Below are positions 7,369 to 15,745 of a stretch of 64,000 nt of DNA, one piece after another. The notes below the pieces were generated by a model, which made no database searches, had not been told where the DNA came from, and saw only the letters and a program-made list of their open reading frames with translations. Source of the stretch: Bradyrhizobium sp. CCBAU 51765 (GTDB lineage Bacteria > Pseudomonadota > Alphaproteobacteria > Rhizobiales > Xanthobacteraceae). The DNA is taken from the NCBI RefSeq assembly GCF_015291725.1, contig NZ_CP030038.1, forward strand, positions 5,321,001 through 5,385,000, in the 5' to 3' direction. A program made the position numbers and the translations under genes. Numbering within the stretch: position 1 is the first letter of the stretch; each line of letters starts with the position of its first letter.

Positions 7369-9758
7369 GCGGCGCTCCGTTCGGCTCGACGCGCAGCCAG
7401 CACGGCCGCGACGACGCGGTGCGGCGTGATCGGCGACTGCATCAGCTCGACGCCGAGCGGGCGCAGCGCGTCGTTGACCGCGTTGGCGATCGCGGCCGGC
7501 GGCGCGATCGCCCCGCCCTCGCCGATGCCCTTGACGCCGAACTGCGTGTAAGGCGACGGCGTCTCCATGTGGTCGAGGCGCGCGGCGGGAACCTCGGTCG
7601 GCCCGGGCAGCAGATAGTCGGCAAGCGTCGTCGCCAGCGGCTGGCCGGAAGCGTCGAACGGCATTTCCTCGTAGAGCGCGGTGCCGATGCCCTGCGCGAG
7701 GCCGCCGTAGATCTGGCCGTCGACCACGAGCGGATTGACCAGCACGCCGCCGTCCTCGACGATCACATAGTCGAGGATCTCGACCTCGCCGATGTCAGGG
7801 TCGACCGCGACCAAAGCCGCATGCGCGGCGTAGCTGAAGGTGCCGCTGTCGCGCACCGGCTTGTAGCCTTGCGTCACCTCGAGCCCGCCGGGATCGACGT
7901 CGGCCGGCAGATCCTGCGGACGGCGGTACCAGGTGTGGGCGATTGCCTTCAAAGTGACGCTGCCGTTGACGCCGCGGACCTCGCCGTTCTGCAACACCAC
8001 GGAAGCCGCCTCGTGCTGCAACAGTTTGGCGCCGATGCGCCGGGCGCGTTCGCCGAGCTCGCGGCAGGCGGTCGCGACCGCACCACCCGCCATCACCATC
8101 GAGCGCGAACCCCAGGTGCCGGTCGAATAGGGCGTCATCGCGGTGTCGCCGAGGATGATGCGGATCTTCGCGACATCGATGCCCAGAATCTCATGCGCGA
8201 CCTGCGCGAGCGTGGTCTCCATTCCCTGCCCGTGCGAATGCACGCCGACGCGCAGTTCGAGGCCGCCGTCGGGCGTCAGCCGGGCCGAGGCCTGCTCATG
8301 GCCCGGCACCATTGGGATGCCCCAGCCGGAATAGACTGACGTGCCGTGCGCGGCCTGTTCGCAATAGATGGAGACGCCGACGCCGAGACGGCGGCCGTCG
8401 GCCTCGCCCTGCTTTTGCTTGGCGCGGATAGCGTCGATGTCGATGGCGACGAGCGCGCGGCGCATCGCCTCCGGATAGTCGCCGCTGTCGAAATGCTTCC
8501 TGGTGATGTTGTCGAACGGCATCTGCTCGGGGCGCACCAGATTGCGCAGCCGGACCTCGCCAGGCTCGAGGCCTGCCTCCGCCGCCACGAGATCGAGCAT
8601 CAATTCCAGTGCGAAGCAGACGCCGGTGCGCGCCACGCCGCGATAGGGCAGGATCGGACATTTGTTGGTGGCGACCGAGAAGGTGCGGCAGCGATAGGCC
8701 GGCATCTTGTAAGGACCCGGCAGGATGCTCGCGACCTGCGCGGCCTCCAAGCAGGCCGAGAACGGATAGGACGAGTAGGCGCCGGAATCCACGGTCGCCT
8801 CGCAATCGATGCCGCGCAGCGTGCCGTCGCGGTCGGCATAGACAGTGATCCTGTAGTGATGCTCGCGGCAATTGGAGCTGGCGACCAGATGCTCACGGCG
8901 ATCCTCGATCCAGCGCACCGGATGGCCGCAGCGCATCGTCAGCCAGGACAGGCAGACCTCCTCGGGCAGCAAAATCCCCTTGTGACCGAAACCACCACCG
9001 ACGTCGGGCGAGATAACGCGGATCTGGCCCTCCTCCATGCCGAGGCATTCGGCAAGGCCGCTGCGCGTGATGTGCGGCATCTGCGCCGCGGAATGCAGCG
9101 TGAGCTGGTCGAGCCTCCGATCGAACGTCGCGACCACGCCGCGGCCTTCGAGCGGCGACATGCATTGCCGCGCCGTCGAGATCTCGCGCGTCAACTTGAT
9201 CGGGGCGTCGAGGGCGGCGGAGATATCGACCTCGTAGTTGGTTTCCAGAAAGACGTTGTCGCCCCAATGCTCGTGCACCAGCGCGGAGCCGGGCTCGCGC
9301 GCTTTGAGCATGTCGTAGACCGCGGGCAGCTCTTCGAGATCCAATGTCACAGACGCCGCGATGTCCTCCGCTTCGGCCCGCGTCGGCGCAAGGCACATCG
9401 CAACGAGCTCGCCGACCTGGCGCACCTTGCCGGTGGCGAGTACCGGCTGCTCCGAGATCTTGAAGCCCGGCAGTCCCGATACCGCGCGGATCGGCTTGAT
9501 GCCTTCGAGATCGGCCGCCGTGAACACGCTGCCGCGATGGCGTTCGGGCACATGAATGCCGCGGATGCGTGCATGCGCCAGCGGGCTGCGCACGAAGGCG
9601 ACGTCCTGAAGGCCGGCGAGCCTGACGTCGCCGACATACTGGCCGCGGCCGCGCATCAGGCGATCGTCCTCCTTGCGCGGCAGACGTGCGCCGACGCCCT
9701 GCCCCGACTTTCCGTGCGGAAATTCCCGCTCGTTGCGCACGCCCGCGTTCTCCTTCAA
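7365..9758 (-). CDS. xanthine dehydrogenase-family molybdopterin-binding large subunit
   Basis: A 797-residue molybdenum-cofactor subunit. GGGFGHK at 254-260 and the C-terminal GVKGIGEGG, containing the catalytic Glu, are molybdenum hydroxylase hallmarks. The active-site loop reads PYRGVAR at 371-377. True form I CO dehydrogenases have AYXCSFR, so this is not a CO dehydrogenase; it is closer to form II-like or aromatic/heterocycle hydroxylases. The expected reaction is water-derived hydroxylation of an N-heterocycle, aldehyde or aromatic ring, with the substrate unknown. No Tat or Sec signal is visible, so it is cytoplasmic. It follows the amidohydrolase gene by 9 bp. Confidence 0.92.
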   Translation of the reverse strand: MKENAGVRNEREFPHGKSGQGVGARLPRKEDDRLMRGRGQYVGDVRLAGLQDVAFVRSPLAHARIRGIHVPERHRGSVFTAADLEGIKPIRAVSGLPGFKISEQPVLATGKVRQVGELVAMCLAPTRAEAEDIAASVTLDLEELPAVYDMLKAREPGSALVHEHWGDNVFLETNYEVDISAALDAPIKLTREISTARQCMSPLEGRGVVATFDRRLDQLTLHSAAQMPHITRSGLAECLGMEEGQIRVISPDVGGGFGHKGILLPEEVCLSWLTMRCGHPVRWIEDRREHLVASSNCREHHYRITVYADRDGTLRGIDCEATVDSGAYSSYPFSACLEAAQVASILPGPYKMPAYRCRTFSVATNKCPILPYRGVARTGVCFALELMLDLVAAEAGLEPGEVRLRNLVRPEQMPFDNITRKHFDSGDYPEAMRRALVAIDIDAIRAKQKQGEADGRRLGVGVSIYCEQAAHGTSVYSGWGIPMVPGHEQASARLTPDGGLELRVGVHSHGQGMETTLAQVAHEILGIDVAKIRIILGDTAMTPYSTGTWGSRSMVMAGGAVATACRELGERARRIGAKLLQHEAASVVLQNGEVRGVNGSVTLKAIAHTWYRRPQDLPADVDPGGLEVTQGYKPVRDSGTFSYAAHAALVAVDPDIGEVEILDYVIVEDGGVLVNPLVVDGQIYGGLAQGIGTALYEEMPFDASGQPLATTLADYLLPGPTEVPAARLDHMETPSPYTQFGVKGIGEGGAIAPPAAIANAVNDALRPLGVELMQSPITPHRVVAAVLAARRAERSAA

Positions 9759-9767
9759 CGCCCGGCC

Positions 9768-11045
9768 CTATGCCGCGACGGCTTGCGGCAGGATCGGCGC
9801 CACCGCCTCGAAGCGCGTGCCGGCGCGCAGGCAGAAGGCCGGCTGCAGCAGACGCTCGGCGATCACCTCGTTCTTCTCATTGTCCGTGAGGACGAAGCGG
9901 CCGTTCTGCTCCGAGAGCACGGAGACATCGGCATCCATGCCGACCTTGAGCGCACCGATCTCCCCGCTGCGGCCGAGCATCCTGGCGGGATTGGAGGTGA
10001 CCATCGGCACCACTTGCTCCAGCGTCAGACCGAGTGCCATCATCGAGCTCATCGCCTGGACCAGGCTGAACTTGGCCTGGCCTGCGAACGGATGATTCTC
10101 CTCGTCCTCATGCTGGTCGGGTGTCCCGGCCGGCGCGGGCACATGGGTGTTGTAGCCGTGAATGTCGGCGCCGAGCGTGGTCGGAACGATGCCGGCCGCG
10201 ATCGCCTTCTTTGCGAGCCGGTAGGAGAAATGGCTGCCGTGACCGACGTCGACCTTGAGGCCGCGATCGAGCGCTGCCTGGATCACCGGATGCACCTCGC
10301 CCTCGCGATTGACGAAACCGCCGGGATGGCGCGTGAAGGGATGGGCGAGAATGTCGCCCTCGCGCAAAAGCGGGATCACGCGCGTGAGGATCGTGTCGGC
10401 ATCCTCGCCGTTGGCGCCGCTCTCGGGCAGGCCCCAGAGCTGGCCGAAATGCACGTAGACCGGCAGATCGGCGCGCTTGCCGATCTCCGCCGCCATCTCG
10501 ATGACGCGGATGCCCCAGCGCGCGAAGCCGCCGATCTCGGCGTGAGCCTTGATGCCGCGCACGATGTCGAGATTGGCCGTCGCCGCCTTGACGGTCGCGT
10601 CGACGTCGACGCCGTCGGGGCTGTAGAGCTGCGGATAGAAATGGCCCTCGAGCCCGCCGACGAGATAGGCGGACAGGAACGCGTAGACGCGCGAGGCGGC
10701 GGGCTCCGCGATGAAGTGGCGGAAGCCCGGCAGCGTCATGCAGGACGGACCGCCCTGATCGACCAGCGTCGTCACACCCGACTGCACGCCGACCATGTCG
10801 GGATTCATGCCGAAGCGGCCGGAGACATATTGATAGACATGGGCGTGAGTATCGATCAGCCCGGGCAGCACCAGCTTGCCGCCGACGTCGACGACCTCCC
10901 TGGCGCTGGTCGGCAGAATGTCGGACGCGACCGCGGCAATCTTGCCGTTGCGGATCGCGACATCCTTGATGCCATCGACGCCGGAGGCCGGACAGATCAC
11001 GCGACCGCCTCGCAGCAGAAGGTCGAAGCTGGCAGTGACGGACAT
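9768..11045 (-). CDS. metal-dependent amidohydrolase/deacetylase-family enzyme
   Basis: Amidohydrolase-superfamily enzyme of 425 residues. Metal ligands are readable: DTHAHV with His67 and His69, a probable carboxylated Lys166 in GIKAH, His199 in YVHFG, His235 in AHPFT and Asp294 in LGADIH, which fits the binuclear type I layout. The nearest families are dihydroorotase/hydantoinase-like and the amidohydrolase/deacetylase metallohydrolases. It would hydrolyse a cyclic or linear amide, imide or acylated amine. It is the first gene after the operator-bearing gap and probably the first gene of a transcript that continues through the molybdenum hydroxylase and liv genes. Confidence 0.85.
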   Translation of the reverse strand: MSVTASFDLLLRGGRVICPASGVDGIKDVAIRNGKIAAVASDILPTSAREVVDVGGKLVLPGLIDTHAHVYQYVSGRFGMNPDMVGVQSGVTTLVDQGGPSCMTLPGFRHFIAEPAASRVYAFLSAYLVGGLEGHFYPQLYSPDGVDVDATVKAATANLDIVRGIKAHAEIGGFARWGIRVIEMAAEIGKRADLPVYVHFGQLWGLPESGANGEDADTILTRVIPLLREGDILAHPFTRHPGGFVNREGEVHPVIQAALDRGLKVDVGHGSHFSYRLAKKAIAAGIVPTTLGADIHGYNTHVPAPAGTPDQHEDEENHPFAGQAKFSLVQAMSSMMALGLTLEQVVPMVTSNPARMLGRSGEIGALKVGMDADVSVLSEQNGRFVLTDNEKNEVIAERLLQPAFCLRAGTRFEAVAPILPQAVAA

Positions 11046-11089
11046 GGCGCTCTCCTCTTCTTGCGAGGGCGACGGCTTCGTCCCCTCGA

Positions 11090-11143
11090 ATTACGAAGCA
11101 TGCTTCGCATTTTGACATTACGAAGCATGCTTCGTATTTTGAC
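11090..11143. promoter_or_regulatory. tandem operator for the divergent MarR-family regulator
   Basis: Two consecutive 27-bp direct repeats, 11090-11116 and 11117-11143, differing at one base. Each holds an 18-bp palindrome: TACGAAGCATGCTTCGTA is perfect at 11119-11136, and the copy at 11092-11109 has one mismatch. The repeats lie in the 187-bp gap between the amidohydrolase and MarR genes. Strict palindromes of this size are normal MarR-dimer targets. The 27-bp spacing puts the two centres about 2.6 helical turns apart. A third copy occurs before the permease gene at 11964. Confidence 0.85.
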
Positions 11144-11145
11144 AA
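11112..11145. promoter_or_regulatory. overlapping divergent promoters containing the operator
   Basis: On the plus strand TTGACA (11112-11117) is followed after 17 bp by TATTTT (11135-11140), pointing to the marR gene; a second TTGACA sits at 11139-11144. On the minus strand TTGTCA (11140-11145) is followed after 17 bp by CGTAAT (11122-11117), pointing to the amidohydrolase gene. In both directions the perfect palindrome lies in the spacer between the -35 and -10 hexamers, so a bound repressor would block both. The hexamers are read by eye; the -10 matches are only 4 of 6. Confidence 0.5.
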
Positions 11146-11232
11146 AAGCAAGCATCGTGCCATGATCCCGATATGGCAGGCGCACTCGAATCGAGCTAAG
11201 CGCGGCAGGGTTTCGGCTTGGGAGAGTGTGCA

Positions 11233-11727
11233 TTGCGGCAGGCGAAGACACGTCGCGGCGGGACGAGGCACCGCCCCTGGCCCTTGTCGGAACGGCCCGG
11301 CTATCTGATCCGCCGGCTGCACCAGATCCACGTTGCGCTGTTTCAGGAAGCCTGCGGCGAATTCGAGGTCACGCCGCTGCAATACAGCCTGCTCTCGGCG
11401 CTGGCGGTGCGTGAAACCGCCGATCAGACCACTTTGGCGGCCGATATCGCGCTCGATCGCACCACGACGACCGGCGCCTTGAAGCGGCTCGCCGCCCGAA
11501 ACCTGGTCGAACGCGCGGTGAACAAGGACGATCGGCGCGCGCGGCTATGCCGGCTGACACCGGCCGGAGCCGCGCTGCTCGTTAGAATCGAGGGTGCGGC
11601 GCGGCGGGCGCATCGTGCGACGCTCGGCGATCTGAGCCAGCGGGAGCAGGCGCTTTTCATCGAAATGATGCAGCGCATCGTGGCCGGCCATCCCAGTCGC
11701 GACAGCGCTGCTGCCGTATTCGACTAG
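11233..11727 (+). CDS. MarR-family transcriptional regulator
   Basis: A 164-residue winged-helix regulator. The N-terminal dimer helix is LSERPGYLIRRLHQIHVALF; the recognition region LDRTTTTGALKRLAARNLVER and the wing KDDRRARLCRLTPAG with its basic tip are typical MarR. It is divergent from the amidohydrolase operon and sits before the NCS1 permease gene. I chose the TTG at 11233 because GGAGAG at 11221-11226 is well placed; the frame is open to a TTG at 11218. It probably represses its own promoter and both flanking transcription units through the palindrome at 11092, 11119 and 11964, with a pathway metabolite as inducer; that is inference. Confidence 0.88.
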   Translation: MRQAKTRRGGTRHRPWPLSERPGYLIRRLHQIHVALFQEACGEFEVTPLQYSLLSALAVRETADQTTLAADIALDRTTTTGALKRLAARNLVERAVNKDDRRARLCRLTPAGAALLVRIEGAARRAHRATLGDLSQREQALFIEMMQRIVAGHPSRDSAAAVFD

Positions 11728-11963
11728 GAGCCAGTGCTGCGCTTTTGAGTTGGGCTGCTCAATTTATCATCGTACCGCTGCCCGGCCGAGCAACATCGCC
11801 CGCCTCTCGCTGGCGCGGCCGACGTGCCGAAGCGTACTCACGCGCAACATCGGCCAACGCTTGAAAACGCAATCGCATCCGGCGCGATGCGCATGACCTC
11901 CGGCATCGACGCCCGCCCGCCCGGCCGCCCCGCTATTCCATGGCACGATTTATGCTGCGGTGA

Positions 11964-11981
11964 TGCGAAGCGTGCTTCGTA
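11964..11981. promoter_or_regulatory. third copy of the MarR-type palindrome, before the permease
   Basis: TGCGAAGCGTGCTTCGTA matches the perfect 18-bp site at 11119-11136 at 16 of 18 positions and ends only 12 bp before the ATG of the NCS1 permease gene, upstream of the GGGGG ribosome binding site. That position, at or after the transcription start, suits a repressor roadblock. No other copy was found by eye in the window. Confidence 0.75.
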
Positions 11982-11993
11982 TTGGGGGATGTC

Positions 11994-13412
11994 ATGACGG
12001 ATTCCGAACTTCGCGCTGATCTTCACAGCATCGAGCCAATTCCCGACGCGGACCGGGACTCCAGCGGGCCGCAGCAGATGTGGATCTGGGCCGGCGCCAA
12101 CATCGCGCCGGTCAACTGGGCGCTCGGTGCGCTCGGCATCATTCTCAAGCTCGGCCTGATGGAGACGATCGCGGTCATCGTGCTCGGCAACATCGTCGGC
12201 TGCGCGATCTTCGCGACCTTCACGGTGATGGGGCACAAGACCGGCGTCAACCAGATGGTTCTGAGCCGGTCCGCCTTCGGCGTGCGCGGCGCCTATCTGC
12301 CGAGCATCCTGATGTTCCTGATGACGCTGGGGTGGATCGGCGTCAACACCTACTTCCCGGTCAAGGTCTCGATGGGCATCCTCGGCCAGTTCGGCGTGCC
12401 CGACACATGGCTGATCGAGATGATCGTCATCACGCTGGTGATGGCGGTGCAGGTGCTGATCGGGATCTACGGCTTCTACGCGATCCGCACCTTCGAGAAA
12501 TACACGGTGCCGCCGACCATCGCCATCATGGTGCTGATGAGCGTGCTGGCCTGGACGCGGCCCGGCGTCGTCAACTGGAGCCTGACCACCTCGCTGCCGC
12601 CCGGCGCGCATCTGGCGATGCTGACCATGCTCATGACCGCAATCGGCGTCGGCTGGGGGATTTCCTGGGTCACCTGGGCCTCCGACTATTCGCGCTTCGT
12701 GCCGCGCTCCACGCCGTCGAAGGCCGTGTTCTGGTACAGCTATGTCGGCATGTTCGTGCCGACGGTCTGGCTCGGCATCCTCGGCGCGACCATTGCCTCG
12801 ACGACGCTGGACACCGACCCCGCCAAGATGGTCAGCGCGGTGTTCGGCGGTCCGGTCAGCATCCTCGTGCTCTTGATGGTGCTGCATGGCCCGATCGCGA
12901 CCAACATCCTCAACGTCTATTCGGCGACGCTGGCGGCGCTGAGCGCGGGTCTGAAGTTCTCGCGATTCTGGCTCACCGTCATCGTCGGCGTCGCCGGCTA
13001 TCTTGTCACCCTCTACTTCATCTTCGCGCCGTCCTTCGCGAAGGCGTTCGACCATTGGATGATCAGCCTGCTGTTGTGGATGAGCCCGTGGGCCGGCGTG
13101 GTGCTCGCCGACTTCTTTATCAAGCGCAAGGGCAAGATCGAGGTGGCCGAGCTCTATCGCTCACCGGAGAGCAGCGCCTATGGCGACATCAACTGGGCCG
13201 GTATGATCGCGTTCTTCGCCGGCCTCGTCGCCGGATGGCTGGTGCAGGATGGCCTCGTCAGCGCGCTGCAGGGACCGATCTCGATCAATCTGCTCGGCGG
13301 CGCCGACCTCAGCTGGCTGTTCGGGATCGGCGTGGCGGGCCTCGTCTATCTCGGGCTCGGCAAGTTCGCGACCTCGCCCACACCGGCGGTTGCGAGCCGT
13401 GCCGGCGGCTGA
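11994..13412 (+). CDS. NCS1-family nucleobase:cation symporter-type permease
   Basis: Integral membrane protein of about 472 residues with around twelve hydrophobic segments. The N-terminal stretch WIWAGANIAPVNWALGALG and the following SRSAFGVRGAYLP are characteristic of NCS1 carriers (cytosine, purines, allantoin, hydantoin, thiamine and pyridoxine precursors). The start at 11994 follows a GGGGG ribosome binding site by 5 bp. Being linked by the shared palindrome to an amidohydrolase and a molybdenum hydroxylase, it likely imports the N-heterocycle those enzymes attack. It is convergent with treZ, 20 bp away. Confidence 0.9.
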   Translation: MTDSELRADLHSIEPIPDADRDSSGPQQMWIWAGANIAPVNWALGALGIILKLGLMETIAVIVLGNIVGCAIFATFTVMGHKTGVNQMVLSRSAFGVRGAYLPSILMFLMTLGWIGVNTYFPVKVSMGILGQFGVPDTWLIEMIVITLVMAVQVLIGIYGFYAIRTFEKYTVPPTIAIMVLMSVLAWTRPGVVNWSLTTSLPPGAHLAMLTMLMTAIGVGWGISWVTWASDYSRFVPRSTPSKAVFWYSYVGMFVPTVWLGILGATIASTTLDTDPAKMVSAVFGGPVSILVLLMVLHGPIATNILNVYSATLAALSAGLKFSRFWLTVIVGVAGYLVTLYFIFAPSFAKAFDHWMISLLLWMSPWAGVVLADFFIKRKGKIEVAELYRSPESSAYGDINWAGMIAFFAGLVAGWLVQDGLVSALQGPISINLLGGADLSWLFGIGVAGLVYLGLGKFATSPTPAVASRAGG

Positions 13413-13432
13413 CCCGCGGACCTCGTCCCGCG

Positions 13433-15244
13433 TCAGCGATTGCGGCCAAGCCTCACGATCATGTCGCCGGACGCAAGTCCTCCGGCGACATGAGGGCGCA
13501 GTCGCCACAAGCCTTCGCCATCGACCAGCGCGGGCATGGGAAGTTCGTGGCCGGCGAAGTTGGCGACGATCTGGAGAACATCCCCGCTCTCGGTCTGCCA
13601 GCGCACATCCACGCCGCCCATGCGCGGATCCGCGCCGAGCAAGTGTCGCTGCGCGGAAACGAACCCACTCTTGATCAGCGGCACGATCTTCTCGCGCCGG
13701 ATCGTCAATAACTGCGTCGTCAGCGCTCGAAACCTCGCGCCAGCGGGAGATTGGTCGATGCTCGTCCAGTCGAGCCTGGATGCCAGGAAGGTTCTTTCGT
13801 CGCACGGGTCCGGAATTCTGGCGCGCGTTTCGGGGGTTGCGAAAGCCTTGAAGTGCGAAAACTCCCGGCGGCGGCCGTCCCGTGTCAGCTCGGCCGCTTC
13901 GCCCGTCCAGTCCGCGAAGAACAGGAAGGGCGTGTCGGCTGCGGCTTCCTCGCCCATGAACAGCATCGGAATATGCGGGCTCAGCAGAACCAGCGCCAGG
14001 GCGAGCTCCAGCTTGTCCGGGCCAACCAACCGGGACAGCCGCTCCCCGAAGGCGCGGTTGCCGACCTGGTCGTGGTTCTGGGCGAAGAAGATCGTCGCTT
14101 CCGGCGGGAGATGGGCGCTCGGCTCGCCCCGCGGCGCCTGGTGCAGCGGAAAGACTTCGCCCTGATAGGCAAAGCCCTCGGTCAGGGATCGCGCCAGATG
14201 TTCGAGCGGCTTGTCGGCGAAGGCCCGGTAGTAGCCTTCGTCCTCGCCCGTGAGCAGGACGTGGAGCGCGTTGTGAAAATCATCGCCCCACTGCGCGTCG
14301 TAATACCTCGCCCGTCCCTGCGAACGCGCGAGCAGGTGCGCCTGGTTGGCCTCGTTCTCCAGCATCAGATGGACGCGCCGGCCCCCGAGCTGGCTACGCA
14401 CGGTCTCGGCGAGCTCGATCAGGAAGTGACGTTCGGAATCGTCCTTCAGCGCGTGGACCGCATCGAAGCGCAGCCCGTCGAAGCCATAATCGCGCAGCCA
14501 CATCAGGCCATTCTCGATCAGGAACCCGCGCACGAACGCGCCATCAGGTCCTTCGAGGTTGACCGCAGGCCCCCAGCCCGTGGCGTGGCGCGGGTTGAAG
14601 AAGTTTTCCGCATAGAGATGCAAATAGTTCAGCTGCGGCCCGAAATGGTTATAGACGACATCGAGATAGACCATGATGTCGAGGGCATGCGCGGCCCGCA
14701 GCAGCCGCTTGAGATCCTCCGGCCGGCCGTAGCGGGCATTCGGCGCGTTCAGGAGCACGCCGTCATAGCCCCAATTGTGCCGGCCGGGGACGTCGTTGAG
14801 CGGCATCAGCTCGATGGCGGTGATGCCGAGATCGCGCAGATAAGGCAGCCTCTTCTCGACGCCGGCATAGGTGCCCTCCTCGCTGAAGGTGCCGACGTGC
14901 AGCTCGTAGATCACGGCCTCCGCCCAGGGACGGCCCGGATAGAGAACCGGGTCCCTCAGCGCGGCCGTATCGATCACCTCGCTGGGCGCACCGACGTCGT
15001 CCGGCTGGAAGAACGAGGCGGGATCGGGAACGACGATGTCTTCGTTGATCCTGAACTGATAGCGCGTGCCGGCACGCGCGGTTGGGCTCAGCAGCTGATA
15101 CCAGCCGTCGTCATCGCGCGGCATCCTGCGGGGCGGCTGGCCGACTTCGAGCAGTTCGACCGATCGGGCCGTAGGCGCCCATAGGTTGAACGAAACCCCA
15201 TGATCAACGATCTGAGGGCCGTGGCGCCGGCTCTGCTCGGCCAT
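13433..15244 (-). CDS. treZ: malto-oligosyltrehalose trehalohydrolase
   Basis: GH13 family enzyme of about 603 residues that releases trehalose from maltooligosyl-trehalose. An N-terminal CBM48-like domain (VSFNLWAPTARSVELLE) precedes the catalytic barrel. Visible GH13 regions are DVVYNHFGP, GLRFDAVHAL with the Asp nucleophile, LMLENEANQ with the likely acid Glu, and FFAQNHDQVGN. The start is taken as the ATG at 15244 (MAEQSRRHG), giving normal family length; the frame stays open to 15301. Its usual partner TreY is not in this window; glgX is the divergent neighbour. Confidence 0.93.
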   Translation of the reverse strand: MAEQSRRHGPQIVDHGVSFNLWAPTARSVELLEVGQPPRRMPRDDDGWYQLLSPTARAGTRYQFRINEDIVVPDPASFFQPDDVGAPSEVIDTAALRDPVLYPGRPWAEAVIYELHVGTFSEEGTYAGVEKRLPYLRDLGITAIELMPLNDVPGRHNWGYDGVLLNAPNARYGRPEDLKRLLRAAHALDIMVYLDVVYNHFGPQLNYLHLYAENFFNPRHATGWGPAVNLEGPDGAFVRGFLIENGLMWLRDYGFDGLRFDAVHALKDDSERHFLIELAETVRSQLGGRRVHLMLENEANQAHLLARSQGRARYYDAQWGDDFHNALHVLLTGEDEGYYRAFADKPLEHLARSLTEGFAYQGEVFPLHQAPRGEPSAHLPPEATIFFAQNHDQVGNRAFGERLSRLVGPDKLELALALVLLSPHIPMLFMGEEAAADTPFLFFADWTGEAAELTRDGRRREFSHFKAFATPETRARIPDPCDERTFLASRLDWTSIDQSPAGARFRALTTQLLTIRREKIVPLIKSGFVSAQRHLLGADPRMGGVDVRWQTESGDVLQIVANFAGHELPMPALVDGEGLWRLRPHVAGGLASGDMIVRLGRNR

Positions 15245-15446
15245 TCCCAGTGCTTGCCTCAAGCCCGTCCCCTTTCGCCTGCATGCCCTGCGCCTCGGCA
15301 TGCTTCAAGATCGCTTGCAAGCGTCGGGGCGACAAAGCGGAGCCGTGAGCGTTCGTTCCTCGGTGGCGGCGACGTCGGACATTTGCAGCACGCAGGGAAC
15401 GGAATCACTGGCGCGACGGTTACCGTTCCAGACAGGAGCAGCCGCC

Positions 15447-15725
15447 ATGCGCCGCCCGAGACCGCAGACCATCCGTAACAAGCTCGACGTGACCGACCGC
15501 GCCCAGGTGCGCCTGCTCAAGAAGCGCCTCGGACTATCGGACGCAGAGCTCACCGCGATCGTCGGGCGGATCGGCAATTCGATCCCGGCTATCAGCAAGG
15601 AAGCAGCTCTGCAAAGGGCCAAGGTGCTGACCAAGCCGGCCGATGTGCCTGCTGCCGTGATCGCTTCGGCGAGCGTCGTCGAGCCGGCAACGGCCGAGGT
15701 CGCGGCAACCGTGACGACGTCCTGA
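15447..15725 (+). CDS. DUF3606-like small protein
   Basis: A 92-residue protein; residues 10-55 (NKLDVTDRAQVRLLKKRLGL onward, with ELTAIVGRIGNSIPAISKE) match the DUF3606 pattern of an alpha-helical, DNA-binding-like fold common in rhizobia. The tail is Ala/Val/Thr-rich and low complexity. AGGAG lies 9 bp before the ATG. Function is unknown. It ends 20 bp before glgX and is probably co-transcribed with it. Confidence 0.7.
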   Translation: MRRPRPQTIRNKLDVTDRAQVRLLKKRLGLSDAELTAIVGRIGNSIPAISKEAALQRAKVLTKPADVPAAVIASASVVEPATAEVAATVTTS

Positions 15726-15745
15726 CGGGCTATTCGGGGGGAAGG

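Noticed and set aside
7365..9758. Calling the molybdenum hydroxylase a CO dehydrogenase
   Set aside because: Residues 371-377 are PYRGVAR and lack the Cys of the form I AYXCSFR loop.
8346..11165. 939-codon plus-strand open frame
   Set aside because: It is antisense to the molybdenum hydroxylase and amidohydrolase genes. It has His/Arg/Asp-rich composition and no family pattern.
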